Source: Cryptomeria japonica (Eukaryota; Streptophyta; Pinopsida; Cupressales; Cupressaceae). Taken from it: a stretch of 64,000 nt of DNA. Both the position numbers and the translations under genes were made by a program. The DNA is taken from contig NC_081410.1 in assembly GCF_030272615.1 (NCBI RefSeq), forward strand, positions 127,147,140-127,211,139. Reading direction: 5' to 3'. The notes under the pieces are model-generated. The model saw only the letters and a list, made by a program, of their open reading frames with translations. It was not told where the DNA came from and searched no databases. Numbering within the stretch: the first letter of the stretch is position 1; each line of letters begins with the position of its first letter. Of this stretch, positions 21,397 through 32,782 are shown piece after piece.

Positions 21397-24300
21397 TTAA
21401 GGATAGATGCCAGGGGCTACATGGATCACTATTTTACCATTAGCCCCCATGTTAGCTAGGTAGTCGGCCCTTTTGTTGTCCTTTCTATAGATGCGATTAT
21501 AGATGACCCTGTCAAATGTTTTGATGTCCGTCAGTATCTTAGTTAGGGAAGAATTTAGCTTCCAATCAAGCATTGCCCCTTTTCTAAGGGAATTAATGAT
21601 TATTGTTGAGTCCCCTTCAATGTTAATCCTCTTTACATTAAGTACTTTGCATAGATTTATACCTATAGCTAATGCATTCAACTTTGCTTCATTGTTTGTG
21701 CATTTGCCCATGGGAATGGCCATGTGGGCCATTTCTTCCCCTTTTGAATTGTGAAGGCAACAACCAAGTCCAACATCTCTCGGGTTTCCCCTAGATGCCC
21801 CATCAAAGTTAAGCTTGATCCATCCAGCTTTGGGGGGTAGCCACTTGCATTCTGCACATGTTATGTTGTTGGATGGTGGACCTTTTCCTATGAAGGGTGG
21901 AATCTTTAGACCCTTCCACCTTAGTCTCATTTTTTCATCCCAATAGGACATATTAACATCCCTCTGATTGCTAGAGGTCTGGTTGTTTACCATTTCTACT
22001 ATGGATGCTTCAATTTTATTGGTTAGTTGGGCCCAGTGCATTTTGCTATCGTTGAAAACCCTCCTATTTCTCTCCTTCCACATTTCCCAGATCATAATGG
22101 AGGGGGATATGATCCATAAATTTTCATCCCTATGTTCTGAATGGGCCAAGCATGGAATAGGTCAGAGAGAGTGCTAGGAATAGGGGTATACCAGTTCAAC
22201 TATTTTTTCAACCATCCCCAGCAATTGTGTGCATAATCGCAGGTTAACAGTATATGATTAGTGTTTTCTTCATCCATTTCACATAATGGGCATCTACTGG
22301 GGCCCTCAAATCCTAGTTTTCTAAAGGTTTCATTGGTGAGGAGCCAGGTTTGAATTGCCAACCATGCAAACAGGCCAGCCTTCGGTAGGCACCTTTTATC
22401 CCAACAAAGTGTTAGGGGTAGATTGGTGCTTGGGTTATTTTTCTTGATTAATAGGTGTTTATATCCATCCTTAGTTTCATACATCCCCTTCTTGGATCCG
22501 GCCCACATCATTTTATCTTTTTCAGAATTTAATGCAGGGTTTCTTGAGGCTAGGATCCATGCTAAGAGGGATCTCTCCTGGTCTGGTAGGTATAAATTAT
22601 TCAGTGATTTCCATCTCCATTGTTTGAGGCCATCAGTGCAGTATTCTTCCACATAGTCTTTTACTTTATCTCCCCATTGCTCTTCAAGGATGGGTATAAT
22701 TTTGTTGAAGTTATGAAGTCTATTGATGGCAGTTTGAGCCCCCTAGGAGTCTCTCAAGAATAGGGCATCCTCCCCATTTCCTAAATTCCATGTTAGCTTG
22801 TCCATTATGTATCTCTATAATCAATCAAAACGTTCCAAAATCTGGATCCTATTTGTGAATGGGCTGTCCTAAAGATGCTTGTGGGATCCGAGTTATGAAG
22901 GTTTTTTTAAATAAATTATCCTTTCCCATTTGAGGTTAGGGTTATTATACATTCTCCATACAAGCTTTGCTCCCAAAGCCTTGCTTTGAATTTTTAGATC
23001 TTTGATACCTAGACCCCCAAGATCTTTAGGCATGCATATCGTATCCCATGCTACCAATGGTAGTCTGAATTTATCTTCAGAGCCTTGCCAGAAGAATGTC
23101 CTGATATGTTTTGTAATTTCCTTTCTTTTGGAAGAGGGTAGATCCATGCATGAGAGTTGGTATATTGGCATCGCTAAGAGAACCGACTTAATCATGGTGG
23201 CCTTTCCAGCAGAGGATAACCATTTCCCTTTCCAAGAGGAGATCCTTTTTGTAATGTTGGAGACCACCTAATCCCATAATTTGGATGATCTAATCCCTTT
23301 GTCTAAGGGAAGTCCTACGTATTTACATGGTAATTCTCCTATATTGCATTTAAGAATGTTTAAGATTTTCCTTTGGGGTTCTTTATTTGTGTTGAAAAAG
23401 ATAATGTTGGATTTCGAAGTGTTGATTTCCTATCCAGAAATCATAGTATAGTTGTCTAAGATTTTTTTAAGTGTTTTTGCTTCTACTGTATTGCTTTGTC
23501 CAAACAACATGGTGTCATCAACAAATTATTGATGGGTAATTAGTTCCATGTCTGAAGTAATTTTAATACCCTTCAGCTGTTGAGTTTCTCTTTCCATATT
23601 GATCATCCTTCCCAATGATTCTGTCATGATGATAAAAAGAAAGGGGGAAAGAGGATCCCCCTATCTGAGTCCTCTAGAGATTTTGAAAAAACCTTTTGAG
23701 GTCCCATTGACTAAAATTGATACTCTAGGTGTTGCAATGCATTCGTAGACCAGATTTATCCATTGCTTATTGAACCCGAATGATTCAAGACACTTGCATA
23801 GAAAGTGCCAGTCTACTTTATCATAAGTCTTTTTAATATCTAATTTTATCATCATGCTCGGTTCCTTATTATTTTGTACTGAATGTATTGCTTCTTGAGC
23901 AATGATTATGCCATCATAAATAGATCTGCCTAGCACAAAACCAGTCTGTTCCTCACTAATGATTATGGGGAGAAGTTTGTAAAGTCTATTTGCAATTGTT
24001 TTTGTGAGTAATTTATAAAGGGTATTGCATAATGCTATTGGTCGGAAATCCTCAAAACAGTCCACTATTTCCTTTTTTGGAATCAAAGCTATGAATGTGT
24101 TATTTAGTTCTCTTAGAAGCTTTCCTGAATTTTTCATCCCTTCTAGTGCTTCTATAATTTCTTTCCCCATGAAGCTCCAGCATTTTGAAAAAAATGTGTT
24201 GGGAAACCATCAAGGCCAGGAGCCTTATCCGGTCCCATTTGGAATAAAGTTGTTTCTACTTCTTCCATAGATAATTTTTTATTAAGCATCAAGTTGTGTT

Positions 24301-25594
24301 CCTTAGAGATTAATTTGGGAATGCATTTTAAGAATTCACTCTCTTTTGTCCACCTAGAACCCTCTTTATTATTAAGGATATTTTCAAAATACTCTATTGC
24401 TTCCCTTGCTATACTATCAGGGTCCTCACTGAAGTCTCCTAAATTTAATTTTATTCTGTTGATTATGTTTATAGCTCTTCGTTGTTTAGTGTTGTTGTGG
24501 AAGAAGCTTGTATTTCTATCCCCAGCTACCAACCAATGTTCCCTAGAATTTTATTTCCAATATATTTCTTCTCTTGCAAGGATTTCCTCATATTGGGCCA
24601 AATTGTTTTTTTCCTTTTGATAAAGCACGTTGTCCATCCCATGCTTAATTACCTCTTCATTAGTTCTTTCCATTTCTATCTCAATTTCCCTTTTTTGTGT
24701 GAAGATGTTTCCAAAGTGCATTTTGTTCCATATTCTTAATTGTTGCTTTATCTTTTTTAGTTTGGTGATTACTTTGAAAGTTTTGGAGCCTGTAACTTCT
24801 ATTCCATTCCACCACTTTTCTATTAGTTGTATTAGATTTTCATCCCTTAGCCACATTATTTCAAAGCGAAAGGGGGTTTTGGTTGGCTTTAGTTCCTTTG
24901 ATATGGTCAATTGGATCTGAAAATTGTTTGATCCTAAGAATGGGAGAACTGAGGACTCATAAGACAGTTGAGATTCCCACATAGGAAGAATCTGTCTAGT
25001 TTTTTTGCAATGTTACAGAGACCTTTTCTTCTATTATTCCAAGTAAAGGCTTCATTTTTTGTCTTGAATTCCATCAAATTACACTTATGTCTCCATTCTT
25101 TGAAGTCTTGACTTGTTTGGGACTTTTTTTTTATTACCTCCCCATTTTTCCTTGGGATCTAAGATGGCATTGAAATCCCCACCTATTATGTATGTTTAAT
25201 CCATGTCACTTGAAATGAATTCCTCAATTTCATTCTACACTTTTCTTTTTGCTTGTGTTTGGATAGGTCCATAGACATTAATTATAATAAATTTTAAGTT
25301 GCTTTTAATGCTTATAGCCCAGCCGCACATCTAGTTTGGGCTTTTGCTAATTAGTTTAAAGGATATTAGCCTAGGATCCCATATGATGGTCAATCCTCCT
25401 AAGGCTCCACAAGCAGTTTGTCCTTCTATTTCTCTAATACCTAATTTTTTGTTGAAGTTTGTCATCTCAGTGTTATTTAATTTAGTTTCCTATATTAAGA
25501 ATACTTCTGGACTGAATTTATCTATGCAACGTTTAAATATACGTTGCTTGTTAGGGGCATTTAGGCCCCTAACATTCAAAGTAAGGAGTTTCAT
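21397..25594 (-). pseudogene. LINE ORF2: endonuclease, RT, RNase H
   Basis: The ATG at 25594 gives MKLLTLNVRGLNAPNKQ, the typical start of plant LINE endonuclease. IGGDFNAIL (about 25160) is the endonuclease core. RT begins in 24532-24152 (ALFQMGPDKAPGLDGFP-type block reads FQMGPDKAPGLDGFPTHFF) and continues 24170-23661 (FRPIALCNTLYKLLTK, MIKLDIKKTYDKVDW). The catalytic FVDDTMLFG is near 23520, just after an in-frame stop. The C-terminal RT/thumb is at 23267-22893, the zf-RVT segment CPLCEMDEENTNHILLTC at about 22300-22240, and RNase H at about 21840-21420 (FDGASRGNP, NNEAKLNAL, EGDSTIII, RADYLANMG) with all four acidic residues present. Several stops split it. Confidence 0.85.
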
Positions 25595-25709
25595 AACTCC
25601 ATGGGAAGGTCCTTCCCCTTCCCTGACTCAAAAAGGTTTGTGATTTTAATCTGGCCAGCAGTGCATCCTACTTTGATTAATAATTCCACAATTGATTTTC
25701 TCCCTCTCT

Positions 25710-27591
25710 TTAATCTGGAGGTGAGCAGGTTTCTATGGTTTTAGCTATCCCCAAGTTGTCCATCTTATCCACTGCCACATTATATTTATGGTCTTGTAAT
25801 TCTTCCTTGGTTACATTAAGTTTGAATAATTTTCTTGCTAACAATACTTTTTGTAATGCCAGTTCTTCCTCATCTGCTATTTCATTTATGAATAGTTCAA
25901 TGAGGTCATTTGTAACTTCATTACCAACATACTCTAGGATACATTTGTTTTCTCTTTCCATCCTTTCTTCCCTTTCAATATCCTTATCACTGTTGTTATT
26001 GTTGGAATTCTTTTTCTTTTTATTGTTTCCTTTTCTTTCTTTTTTTCCCTTTTTGTTCTTGTTCTTTTTCTTTTTTTTAGAGCATCTTGCCTTCTCTGTT
26101 GTGTGTGGTGTGGGATGGTTTTCTGATTCCTCATTGTTATCCTCCTTATTTTTGATGTATCCTATTATTTCCTCCTAGTTATCAATATCAACTCCATTCA
26201 TCAGGGAGCTGTAATCTTTTCCAATATCTTCGCTATGTTCCTTTGATTCATTGTTTATTAATGGTAATGCTTCTTGCTTAGAGCTTTCTCTGTTCTCTAT
26301 ATCTATCCCTCTTTGTTCAATCACTGGTTCTTTAGGGGTGTTTTCTATCTCTATTTTATCTTTTTCATATTCTACCATTTTTTGATTGTCTACTAGTTCC
26401 TTAGCCCTAGGGTTTTGTTTATGGAACACAAATCCACCTTTTGGGTTGAATTTTATGTTTATACCCTTATCAGCACCAGGATCTTTTTTTGTCTTAATAC
26501 TTTTTCTCTCAATATTCTTAACAGGGAGGATAACTTCCTTGGCTGTGATATCACCCATAAAGATCTCTGGATGAATCTGGTATATCGAATGGTTTGTAAT
26601 GATTTTGATGGGTTAGAATTTCTGTTTGTTTATCTCAACGCTAGCTAATATTTTTATGTCAGAGGAGACCATGTAATTTTCCTCCATACCCTCAAATCCT
26701 CCTAAAAAATCCCCTAATTTTTTTAGGGTATGATTGTGGATCAATTCAACCAGCATTTTAGGCAGTCGAATCCATTTAGGCACCCTAAGCCTTTCAAAAT
26801 CTTTGGGCGAGAAATTAGGTTTCCAATTAAAAAATTTGAAACAATAACCTTTAAAGAATTTGTGATTATTCCTAAGTAAATGATTTTTAAGTTCACATGA
26901 ATTGCATTTAACAAACAAAAAATCATCTTCCAAACAAGTAATACTTATCTATTTTTTTTGTGGCGGACTTCAACCAATGGAGGACATCAGAGGTCGATGC
27001 TCCAAATCCAAACCATTTGCCAAAGAGCCCAAGTTCATTGTAACGATCCCACAATTAATCTGTGTGTTCATCGCTAATTATCACTATGTTATCCATGCTA
27101 TTGCACGGCGACTTCTAAGTGTTGTTTGAGCATTATTTAGGGTTGTATCCCTCCATGCACCTGGTTTGGACGATTGACTTTGAGCTTTTTGTGGAGGGTA
27201 TTCTTAACCCTAATTTTATTATGTTCACCCCTGAAGCAACACCGTTTTGGGCTCGAGAGAATCTCTCTGCCTGGATGTATGAAATCCTGCCCTTGTTAGG
27301 GTACCATTTATCCCTAGAAGCCTTCGAGATGGTAAGAAAATCCCCATTCTATTGTGTTAAAGGACTTTCCTATTTTTTTAAATGTGCCCTAGGGTTCCGT
27401 TGTGTCCTACTCCAAACCGGCTTTGCTATAATTGAGGGAGAAACGCCTGTGTTCCTCTGGCCGAATGGGGGACCCCTTGGAACCCCGACAACCCTTTTGC
27501 ATATATCATTAAGCTGTAAATTAGTCAAATTTTCTCCTGTGGCGCATGATTGAGAGGCATTCAGAGCTGCGAATCTGTTTGAGGTGCCCAC
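25710..27591 (-). pseudogene. LINE ORF1 (DUF4283-like RNA-binding protein)
   Basis: The ATG at 27591 gives MGTSNRFAALNASQ. After stops the DUF4283-type core follows: GKWFGFGASTSDVLHWLK near 27020-26965, then FFKGYCFKFFNWKPNFSPKD and RVPKWIRLPKMLVELI at 26870-26730. A charged, Lys-rich region (26558-26175, 26134-25934) and an acidic helical tail (25961-25710) lead up to ORF2. Plant L1 ORF1 proteins are thought to bind the element RNA. It is broken by at least three frameshifts or stops. Confidence 0.7.
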
Positions 27592-29915
27592 AACATTTTT
27601 ATGGACCCTTTGTAAATTAATACTGCTCTGCCATATCCCATTATTCCTCCCTTGCCTTCGAGCATGTTTCGAGGGTTTTGCAGAAATGTTTCTGCTTATT
27701 GCAATAACATCTGTAGTTCGCTTTTTAACTTGCTAATAATAAGCTATTTTAATAGGCAAGTTCTTATTATTGATTAACAATATTTATTTGACACGACAAA
27801 CAAAAATGGTGTCTAAATGATAAATTGAAGTATAAGCTTTATATTTTTGTACGATGTGATGTGATGTTTAATGGATTCTTACTAATAGTTTATAATTATG
27901 TTTTATAAAAAATATATAAGATAATCTAAAATATTTAACACACAAACTAATACATAATTTTTATAATACAAATCCATTTTTTAAAACTAAAATAGAAGTA
28001 TTAAATATTGAATGTGATTGTGTCTAACAAATATTTCGTATCCATAATCAAATTCAAAATACAAAAACCACTATTAAAAAATAATTTGGATCAACTAAAA
28101 TTATAATAAAGTGATAGCTAGTAAATTTTAAAATAATAATCAGCTTTTACAAATAAAATTAAAAATAGGCTAAAAAAATATTAAAACATTACAAGACAAA
28201 AATGCATGACAATGTATTTACTTTATAATTAAATAATATTCACAATCAAAATATAGAAAGACCATTACAAAATACAATATATTTTTACTATATAGATCAA
28301 AGAATCTTTACCAGCTGTAATGCATGTATATATTAACAATAATAATACAATGGGGATAGATAATATTGTATAATTTTTAGTTTGTGCCTATGGCGGGATA
28401 CTAATGCATCCATTGCATCCATTTTTTTAATTAGTTCAACCAACCATTTAGTGTTTTTTTGTAAGAGATCAACATAGAGTCAATTAAACACGTGTCAACT
28501 TTGATGTTATATGCTACCATTTTAATACGTTTATTTTTAATTATTTTAATCATCAAGATATCAAGGAACATTGCACATCTTCTTGCATCTTAAAGAATTA
28601 AGAGAGAAACCAACTGGGGAACACTTGTATTTGATTCTCTAAAATAAATAACAAATCTTTTTCTTGGCATTTGTATGTTATCTTTGATCGTGTTCATTCA
28701 CAAGGGATTGACTAGTGGGGAATTTCCTTGTAAATTTGGTGAAGTACAAAATATCAAAGGTATAATTTTCATTATCACATGTCTTACAAGTTGATAGAAG
28801 AAGTGAAGTAGAGAAATGAAGGTCAAGCAAGCAAAAAAAGAAAAAGTTCAAGATTAGGCTAGGATGAGTTTCAAGGTAAAGAACTAATTTGCAATTTTAA
28901 ATCTTTATCAAGACCACAAATCTATCTTCTAATAGATTAGAGAATTGATGTAGAATTAAAGGCATTCAAATGATAGAGAGGTTACATGTATTTTGAGGTA
29001 AAATACTAGAGTATTTAGAATCTTTGTCAACAATATTGATTATTTGTTGGTGAAGCTAAGTACTCTTGTCTACATCTATTTCATAATTATAGTATTATAT
29101 TTGTCATGTGATCATATTCTAGCTATATATAATTAATCTAGGTTAATGTCTATTTATGTGTATGCATCCTCTTGGATTAGCATAGAGTATGTTTTTGGAA
29201 ATTTATTTTTCCTTTGAATTTTGGTGAAGCCAATAGATCCTACACAACCTATAGTATTCCTTATGATGGGGACTTCTTATATTCAAATTAGGGTTTTTTA
29301 ATCAATATTATCATGATTTATCATCTATTTTAAAAAAAATTAAAGGTTTATATGCTAATTTTTTTAGATTAAGATTTAAAAATAATAATGATTTCTCTTT
29401 TGATCCCATCATCCCACCTTGAGATGACCTTCACTATAAATCCTCTTAAATCACGTTCCTTGAATTATATTCATATAAGCAACTTGGATTTTGGTCAATT
29501 CTTTTCATTACACATCTCTCTATCATTGTTATTTTCAAGATACACTTTTGTAAGGATAAAAATATGTTTTCTATGGAGGGTTTGTTCTATTGTTTCCAAA
29601 AGTCTCCTTACCTCATAGAGTTGATTATATTCATCCATGTCTGGTAGATATACTTATGTCATCTATCCATGAATATAATAATAGACATATAGTTGTATAG
29701 CAATGAGTACATGAGTAGTGATGATCTACCTTGTGACAAATCTTCTAGAATGAACATTGATATAATTTGACCTCCTACACATAACATTTTTACACCATTT
29801 GATGATATTCCTTCTTGTATCATGATGGTTCTATGAAACCATGCTCCTTTGAATTGCAACATGATATATTTCGTGACAATCATTTTTTTCATATTTCATG
29901 ATGATTCTATAAAAT
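27592..29915. other. AT-rich region, nothing recognised
   Basis: More than 2 kb with only short AT-driven ORFs and no homology that I can see to other parts of the window. Confidence 0.5.
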
Positions 29916-31020
29916 TGTAGATGTCTAAAATTAATTAAATTAATATTTAATTAATTTAATCCTTTCCACATAATTAATGAAATTAATTTTGTTAATCCCT
30001 TTCTTCTTAAAATTAATTAAACCAAATTTAATTAATTTTATCACTATAGCCCTTATAATTAATTTATCAAAAATTAATTATTCCTTATTCTTCTAAAATT
30101 ATTTCAGCCTTCATTATCATGATTTGTTAATTAATTTTAATTAAATAACTAACCCTCTAATTCCTACAAGTCACCCTTCCTAGTATTATCATCCAACCTA
30201 ATTAACCCACCCTAATTATGCTTATCATTTCCTCCTTTAATATTCCTCCACTCATTCTCTTTCCTCATGTCACATCCTCCTAACATTTCCACATGCACTT
30301 CCAATCCCTCATTAACCCACCTAATTTATCCTCTTAATCACTTGCACATCCCTAATCACCTTGATTAGGGATTAGTCAACTCCTTGCCATAAATGACTTT
30401 TCCATCTCACCTTCCAAACCTTACATGCACCAACTTTGGCCCTTCCAAGGAAATTCAAATTCTTTGAATCTTCCCATGCCTCCTCTTCCTAAGGAATTTT
30501 TAATTCCTTTCTCCATTTATTCCTTTGTCCTCTCCCAAGAAATTTTATATTATTTTTTCTCTTCCCAATGTACTTGGGTAACTATTCCCTATGTACGTGA
30601 GAAGTGTGGAGATAAGAAATTCCGTTATGGAAAATCTCTTGGATCTCTCACTTTGTCCTCTCAATCCTCTTCCACTTTCTTTCAATCCTATCCCTTCATT
30701 CATAATCAATCTTGAGCCTTCATTTTGGGCCTCTCTAATATATAAATTGAAGTCTCTTCTCCTCACAATCCATCCACTTTCATTGTAATTTCATGTTGTC
30801 AATTTGAGATCCAAATCCATCCAAAGAATCCTTATGCCAAATTCATACCTCATCTAATCCATATCCATTTTATTTATAATCATTCAAGCCAAATCACTTT
30901 TGTTGTGTAGTGGAGAGAAATCAACAATCCCTCATCATAGGAGCAAATCAAGTGGAGCATTGGATACACACCACTTCAAGCTCAATCAGAAGAAGAAGAT
31001 AAAAAAGGTATAAAGGTTCT
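29916..31020 (+). repeat. Possible solo LTR of a Tat-like family
   Basis: TGTAGATGTC at 29916 followed by AATTAATTAAATTAATATTT resembles the start of the Tat LTRs here (TGTAGTCACATAAATC, then AATTAAATGAATATTTAATA on the minus strand). A pyrimidine-rich, TATA-containing stretch (TATATAAATTG near 30740) follows. I cannot fix the far end or a TSD. Confidence 0.25.
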
Positions 31021-31290
31021 TTGTGTAGTTTGAATTTTTCTAGTGTATTTTATGCTTATTTTATGCAACTAACTTTCTAATCATATTTCCCCTCTTCAAA
31101 AACTATGCTCTTTTGATTTGCAATGATACATTTATAATAATCATTCTTCGACATTTCATGTTGCATCTATATGTACTTGTGTTACACATTATATTTCACT
31201 CGCATTTGATGATGATGTACTCCCTCCCTTTCCTATCTCTAGACACACATTGATTCAAGATCACTTATACCAACTCTGCCTTATTCCATC

Positions 31291-31557
31291 ATGAGAGTAG
31301 CAAAGATGGTAGTGGGTGAGGGTAGCGGAGATGGTAGCGGGTTGCAGAAAGATGGCAGTGTTGAAGGTAATGGAGATGGTAGGAATGATCCAAGATGAAC
31401 ACTTGGTTTTCCACCCTTTGCTGGAGTTGTCATGAGCGTAAGAATTGAGAGCAATTTTGTTGTTTATCGTGCCCCATCACCTCAGGTGGACCCAGGTAAG
31501 AAATTTATTTCCAACAATGGTTTGAAATTTCTCCAAGAGGATTCGCATGATGGCAGG
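31291..31557 (+). pseudogene. Open frame fragment of unknown origin
   Basis: From ATG at 31291 a frame with one TGA (after GRNDPR) reads to the copia LTR border. It includes MSVRIESNFVVYRAPSPQVD and a perfect splice-donor-like CAG/GTAAG at about 31494. GC content and codon pattern look more gene-like than the surroundings. It is cut at 31558 by the copia element. The family is not recognised. Confidence 0.3.
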
Positions 31558-31961
31558 TGTTAATTTATATCAGATTTGAATGCAATGCTTTGATTATAAT
31601 AATCATTGTTAATTGTGCATTATGTTTGATTCATATTGATTATGATCTCTGATGTGAACATGTATGAATTTGAAAACAACATTGTGTATTGATATACACA
31701 AAGTTCTGAAGCAAAACACAAGTTATAATTTCTGATCCGGTTGTATGATATTTTTTTATTTTTATATCATTGTTCTCGATAGCCTCCCTCCATATATAGG
31801 AAGGGAAAGAGGCATGCCTCTACGTGGAACAAGTTGTTTCTATGAAGACATGTCTCCACCAAGCCGTGGAGGCTAATACAATTTGACTTTAATGCCTGCA
31901 TTATGTAACAAGTCGATTAATATATCGATTAATGGGTATAATATATATGTTTAATAATCAA

Positions 31962-32013
<52 letters not shown>

Positions 32014-32231
32014 GTAAGTCTCATACATTATTATGTGTGTGTGTAATATATATATTATATATATTAAGTCTAATCAAAAATTACATTTAATTTGATGACA
32101 AAACATATAAGTCAATTTATGATAATTTGTAAGGATGGAGAAAACATCAAATGCTTAAGGCCAATAGACCAATTAAGCATTTGAAATTGACGACCAGAAT
32201 TATCTGACTGAAGCTGCACATCATTTTAACA
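31558..32231 (-). repeat. 3' LTR of copia element (674 bp) with internal microsatellite
   Basis: Plus-strand ends are TGTTAATTTATATC and TTTTAACA. It contains a (TA)n/(TG)n microsatellite at about 31959-32062. A TATA-like CCTATATATGG lies on the minus strand near 31792-31802. The R/U5 part is matched by 35857-36276, and the U3 part beyond the microsatellite by 61050-61212. Confidence 0.85.
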
Positions 32232-32782
32232 CCCTCTTAGCTAGGGAGGATTAATTATATCCCAACAAGAGAGAACAATTGATATCACCTTCTCGTGATA
32301 TCAAGAATCATGACATAACCACAATTATCACATCTCGTGATATTTGTCATGGTTCTCAAAAATATCAAAATTTATGATATGTGCATTGGTATCAAGTCAC
32401 ATGATACCTATCATAGGGATACAATCATGACATATCCATGAATATTACGTCTCATAATATTCACCATGATCATCTCAATCATTATGACTTCTCAAGATAT
32501 CAAGTCTCATGATATCTATCATAATGCCTACACAAATGCAAAATATCATTATGAAGTCACATAGATCAAGTCTCATGATATCTTTTCATGACAGTGTGGT
32601 TAGAGTACTGTGAAGTCATCACTTCATAGTGTCAACCATAAATAACTGAACTTTTGAAAAATCATCATTTTAAAAGTTACACAAAGATCAAATAGTCACG
32701 AAGTCTCACATGTGACAAAACAAAAATATAGTACAATAGGTCAAAGTAAAAATAGATTACATTCTCAATTTAACTTACATTT
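32232..32782 (-). other. 3' untranslated region with GATATC-rich repeats
   Basis: The purine tract AAGAGGG is next to the LTR. Then from 32282 to 32590 come about ten degenerate units of TCTCATGATATC-TATCATG type. The same array is present at 61262-61570 in the other copy. Confidence 0.6.

Larger units (their letters stand above)
21397..27591 (-). mobile_element. L1-type LINE with RNase H, decayed
   Basis: About 6.2 kb on the minus strand: ORF1 with a DUF4283-like domain, then ORF2 with AP endonuclease, RT, a Cys/His zf-RVT segment and a C-terminal RNase H. This is the layout of plant L1 elements carrying RNase H. Multiple stops and frameshifts make it inactive. No clear target-site duplication or tail was found. 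Confidence 0.85.

Noticed and set aside
27119-27553. Plus-strand ORF of 144 codons
   Set aside because: Opposite strand of LINE ORF1 N-terminus; no family resemblance and no conservation argument.
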